DNA from: Candidatus Treponema excrementipullorum
GTDB taxonomy: Bacteria; Spirochaetota; Spirochaetia; Treponematales; Treponemataceae
NCBI GenBank assembly: GCA_018883625.1
Contig: JAHLFV010000121.1
Span: 1 to 7,091, forward strand
DNA: 7,091 nucleotides
Reading direction: 5' to 3'
A program made the position numbers and the translations under genes. Position 1 is the first letter of the stretch. Each line of letters opens with the position of its first letter. Positions 6,219 to 7,091 of this stretch are shown one piece after another. Under the pieces are notes generated by a model that saw only the letters and a list, made by a program, of their open reading frames with translations, was not told the DNA's origin and did no database searches.

Positions 6219-6246
6219 AACACTATATATTTTCAGCTGTCTTTTT
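6174..6246 (-). terminator. 13-bp inverted repeat, possible long-loop terminator
   Basis: AAAAAGACAGCTG at 6174-6186 and its exact reverse complement at 6234-6246 flank 47 bases holding the lipoprotein -10 element and start codon. In leftward read-through RNA from the TPR gene, the arms would form a stem followed by a U-rich stretch (complement of 6156-6173). RNA started at the lipoprotein promoter (about 6215) lacks the first arm. It could thus stop read-through but spare the lipoprotein transcript. The long loop and the fact that the U-rich part encodes Phe-rich signal peptide make this tentative. Confidence 0.4.
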
Positions 6247-6250
6247 ACAA
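6222..6250 (-). promoter_or_regulatory. Promoter of lipoprotein gene
   Basis: Minus strand TTGTAA (6250-6245), a 17-bp spacer and TATAGT (6227-6222). Predicted transcription start is about 6215, at or just inside the annotated start codon. An overlapping alternative -10, TATATA (6229-6224), would shift this by two bases. Confidence 0.55.
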
Positions 6251-6259
6251 GAGTAAACC

Positions 6260-6940
6260 TTACTGAATTTTATTTTCTGACTGCAAAGCGATGAGTCTTG
6301 ATTGAGCCAAATCTGTCCAAGGATCATTGGGATAGGAGTTTTTTAACTCGTTATATTTTTCTGCAGCCCCGGCAAAGTCTGACTTTGACTCCAAAAGTCG
6401 ACCTAAACTAAAAAGAATATGAGTATCGAATTCACAATATTCACCGGCAAGAGCTTTTTCATAATATGTAATTGCAGAATCTGTATCATTTAATTCCTCT
6501 GAACAAACAGCTGCGTTGTAGTAACAAACAGAAGCAGTATAAGCCTTTTCATCAATGGCAGCAGCTTTCAACCACGCATCCCGAGCCTCTGACCAGTTTT
6601 CATTACTGAAATAAATATCCGCAGCAGCCATCTGTGCCCGCAATCCTACGATATTGGAACTGTTTTTATCCGCCAAAGCAGTGATTTTTTCCAAAGCTTC
6701 TGTTTTTGCTGCCGGCAAAGAAGCTTCTTCAGTTTTAGTCAAATTGTATACAATCGAATCCAATTCGGTTAAACCTTTTTGATGTGCTTCGGTAGAAACG
6801 ACCTTTACCACTGCCAAAACCACAGCCCCTATAATTAAAGTAATGATAATTCCTAAAATCCAAACACGATTTTTTGTCAAAAAAAGACTAAACTTATCCC
6901 CAAAAGTTTTTTTCTCTTCAACAGGTTGTATATTTGTCAT
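6260..6940 (-). CDS. Single-pass membrane TPR protein
   Basis: A 226-aa protein with a short basic cytoplasmic N-terminus (about 1-26), one transmembrane helix (about 27-47, VWILGIIITLIIGAVVLAVV) and a C-terminal extracytoplasmic region of helical repeats. TPR-like pairs are seen at about 98-131 (FSNENWSEARDAWLKAAAI), 136-166 (LNDTDSAITYYEKALA) and 172-205 (KSDFAGAAEKYNELKNSYPND). The layout resembles YfgM-type membrane-anchored TPR scaffolds that assist periplasmic folding or assembly, but no partner can be named. It is translated from a good AAGGAG ribosome binding site overlapping the stop of the upstream Fis-type gene, only 10 bp away, so the two are co-transcribed and probably translationally coupled. 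I recall the same pair in T. pallidum (TP0096/TP0095), unchecked. Confidence 0.88.
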   Translation of the reverse strand: MTNIQPVEEKKTFGDKFSLFLTKNRVWILGIIITLIIGAVVLAVVKVVSTEAHQKGLTELDSIVYNLTKTEEASLPAAKTEALEKITALADKNSSNIVGLRAQMAAADIYFSNENWSEARDAWLKAAAIDEKAYTASVCYYNAAVCSEELNDTDSAITYYEKALAGEYCEFDTHILFSLGRLLESKSDFAGAAEKYNELKNSYPNDPWTDLAQSRLIALQSENKIQ

Positions 6941-6946
6941 GTAGAA

Positions 6947-6952
6947 CTCCTT
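6947..6952 (-). promoter_or_regulatory. Ribosome binding site of TPR gene overlapping upstream stop
   Basis: AAGGAG on the minus strand uses the last two bases of the preceding TAA stop and lies 6 nt before the ATG at 6940. This arrangement favours translational coupling and fixes the TPR start. Confidence 0.85.
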
Positions 6953-7091
6953 AATTACGGATATGTAATTCGTTTAACAAACGAGAAACATAAGTCCGTT
7001 GTATTCCTAAAATTTTTCCCGTTTCTGTCTGATTCCAAGAGGTTTCTTCCAAAATACGGGTAATATATGCTTTTTTAAACTTGTTAACAGC
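6951..7091 (-). CDS. Fis-type HTH DNA-binding protein (partial, C-terminus)
   Basis: The last 46 codons of a gene that continues beyond the right edge. The visible segment is a Fis/NtrC C-terminal helix-turn-helix: FKKAYITRILEET, then WNQTETGKILGI, then the recognition helix QRTYVSRLLNELHI, followed by RN and stop. Such domains occur alone in small nucleoid-type Fis proteins or at the end of sigma54 activators; which applies cannot be seen here because the N-terminus is missing. The immediate coupling to the TPR gene matches a small Fis-like protein as I recall it in treponemes. The DNA target is unknown. Confidence 0.85.
   Translation of the reverse strand, partial: AVNKFKKAYITRILEETSWNQTETGKILGIQRTYVSRLLNELHIRN

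Overview
The window looks like chromosomal DNA from a low-to-moderate GC spirochaete, most likely a Treponema or close relative. The reasons are a putative lipoprotein with a relaxed spirochaete-type lipobox, a Fis-type regulator gene followed directly by a membrane-anchored TPR gene (a pairing I recall, unchecked, from T. pallidum around TP0096/TP0095), and a solo bacterial RRM protein. The genus is inferred from protein character. I see no rRNA, tRNA, CRISPR array, prophage or insertion sequence.

Layout from left to right: an AT-rich gene-free leader (1-283) opens with a perfect 42-bp palindrome and carries a candidate promoter and a small operator-like palindrome before pgi (glucose-6-phosphate isomerase, +), which ends in a clear intrinsic terminator. 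A cytoplasmic M28-type zinc peptidase (+) follows and converges on a DUF368/PopT-type polyprenyl-phosphate transporter (-). Divergent from that is a DUF2200 protein (+), which converges on a small RRM RNA-binding protein (-). Divergent from the RRM gene is hslO (Hsp33, +), whose 3' end overlaps that of a putative lipoprotein (-). Upstream of the lipoprotein are a single-pass membrane TPR protein (-) and the 3' end of a Fis-type DNA-binding protein gene (-) cut by the window edge.

The genes do not form one pathway. They are mostly housekeeping functions: glycolysis, peptide turnover, lipid-carrier recycling, and RNA and protein stress handling. They sit mainly as alternating single transcription units, apart from the coupled fis-TPR pair.

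The most unusual signal is in gene-start architecture. Four genes (M28, popT, hslO, lipoprotein), and perhaps a fifth (DUF2200), have a sigma70-like promoter with an exact 17-bp spacer whose predicted transcription start falls on or within a few bases of the start codon, with no Shine-Dalgarno. This suggests leaderless mRNAs. The pgi, RRM and TPR genes instead have ordinary leaders with ribosome binding sites. A second unusual signal is the lipoprotein promoter, which lies within the long loop of a 13-bp inverted repeat that could terminate read-through from the TPR gene. I found no evidence for a wholly new multi-gene system.
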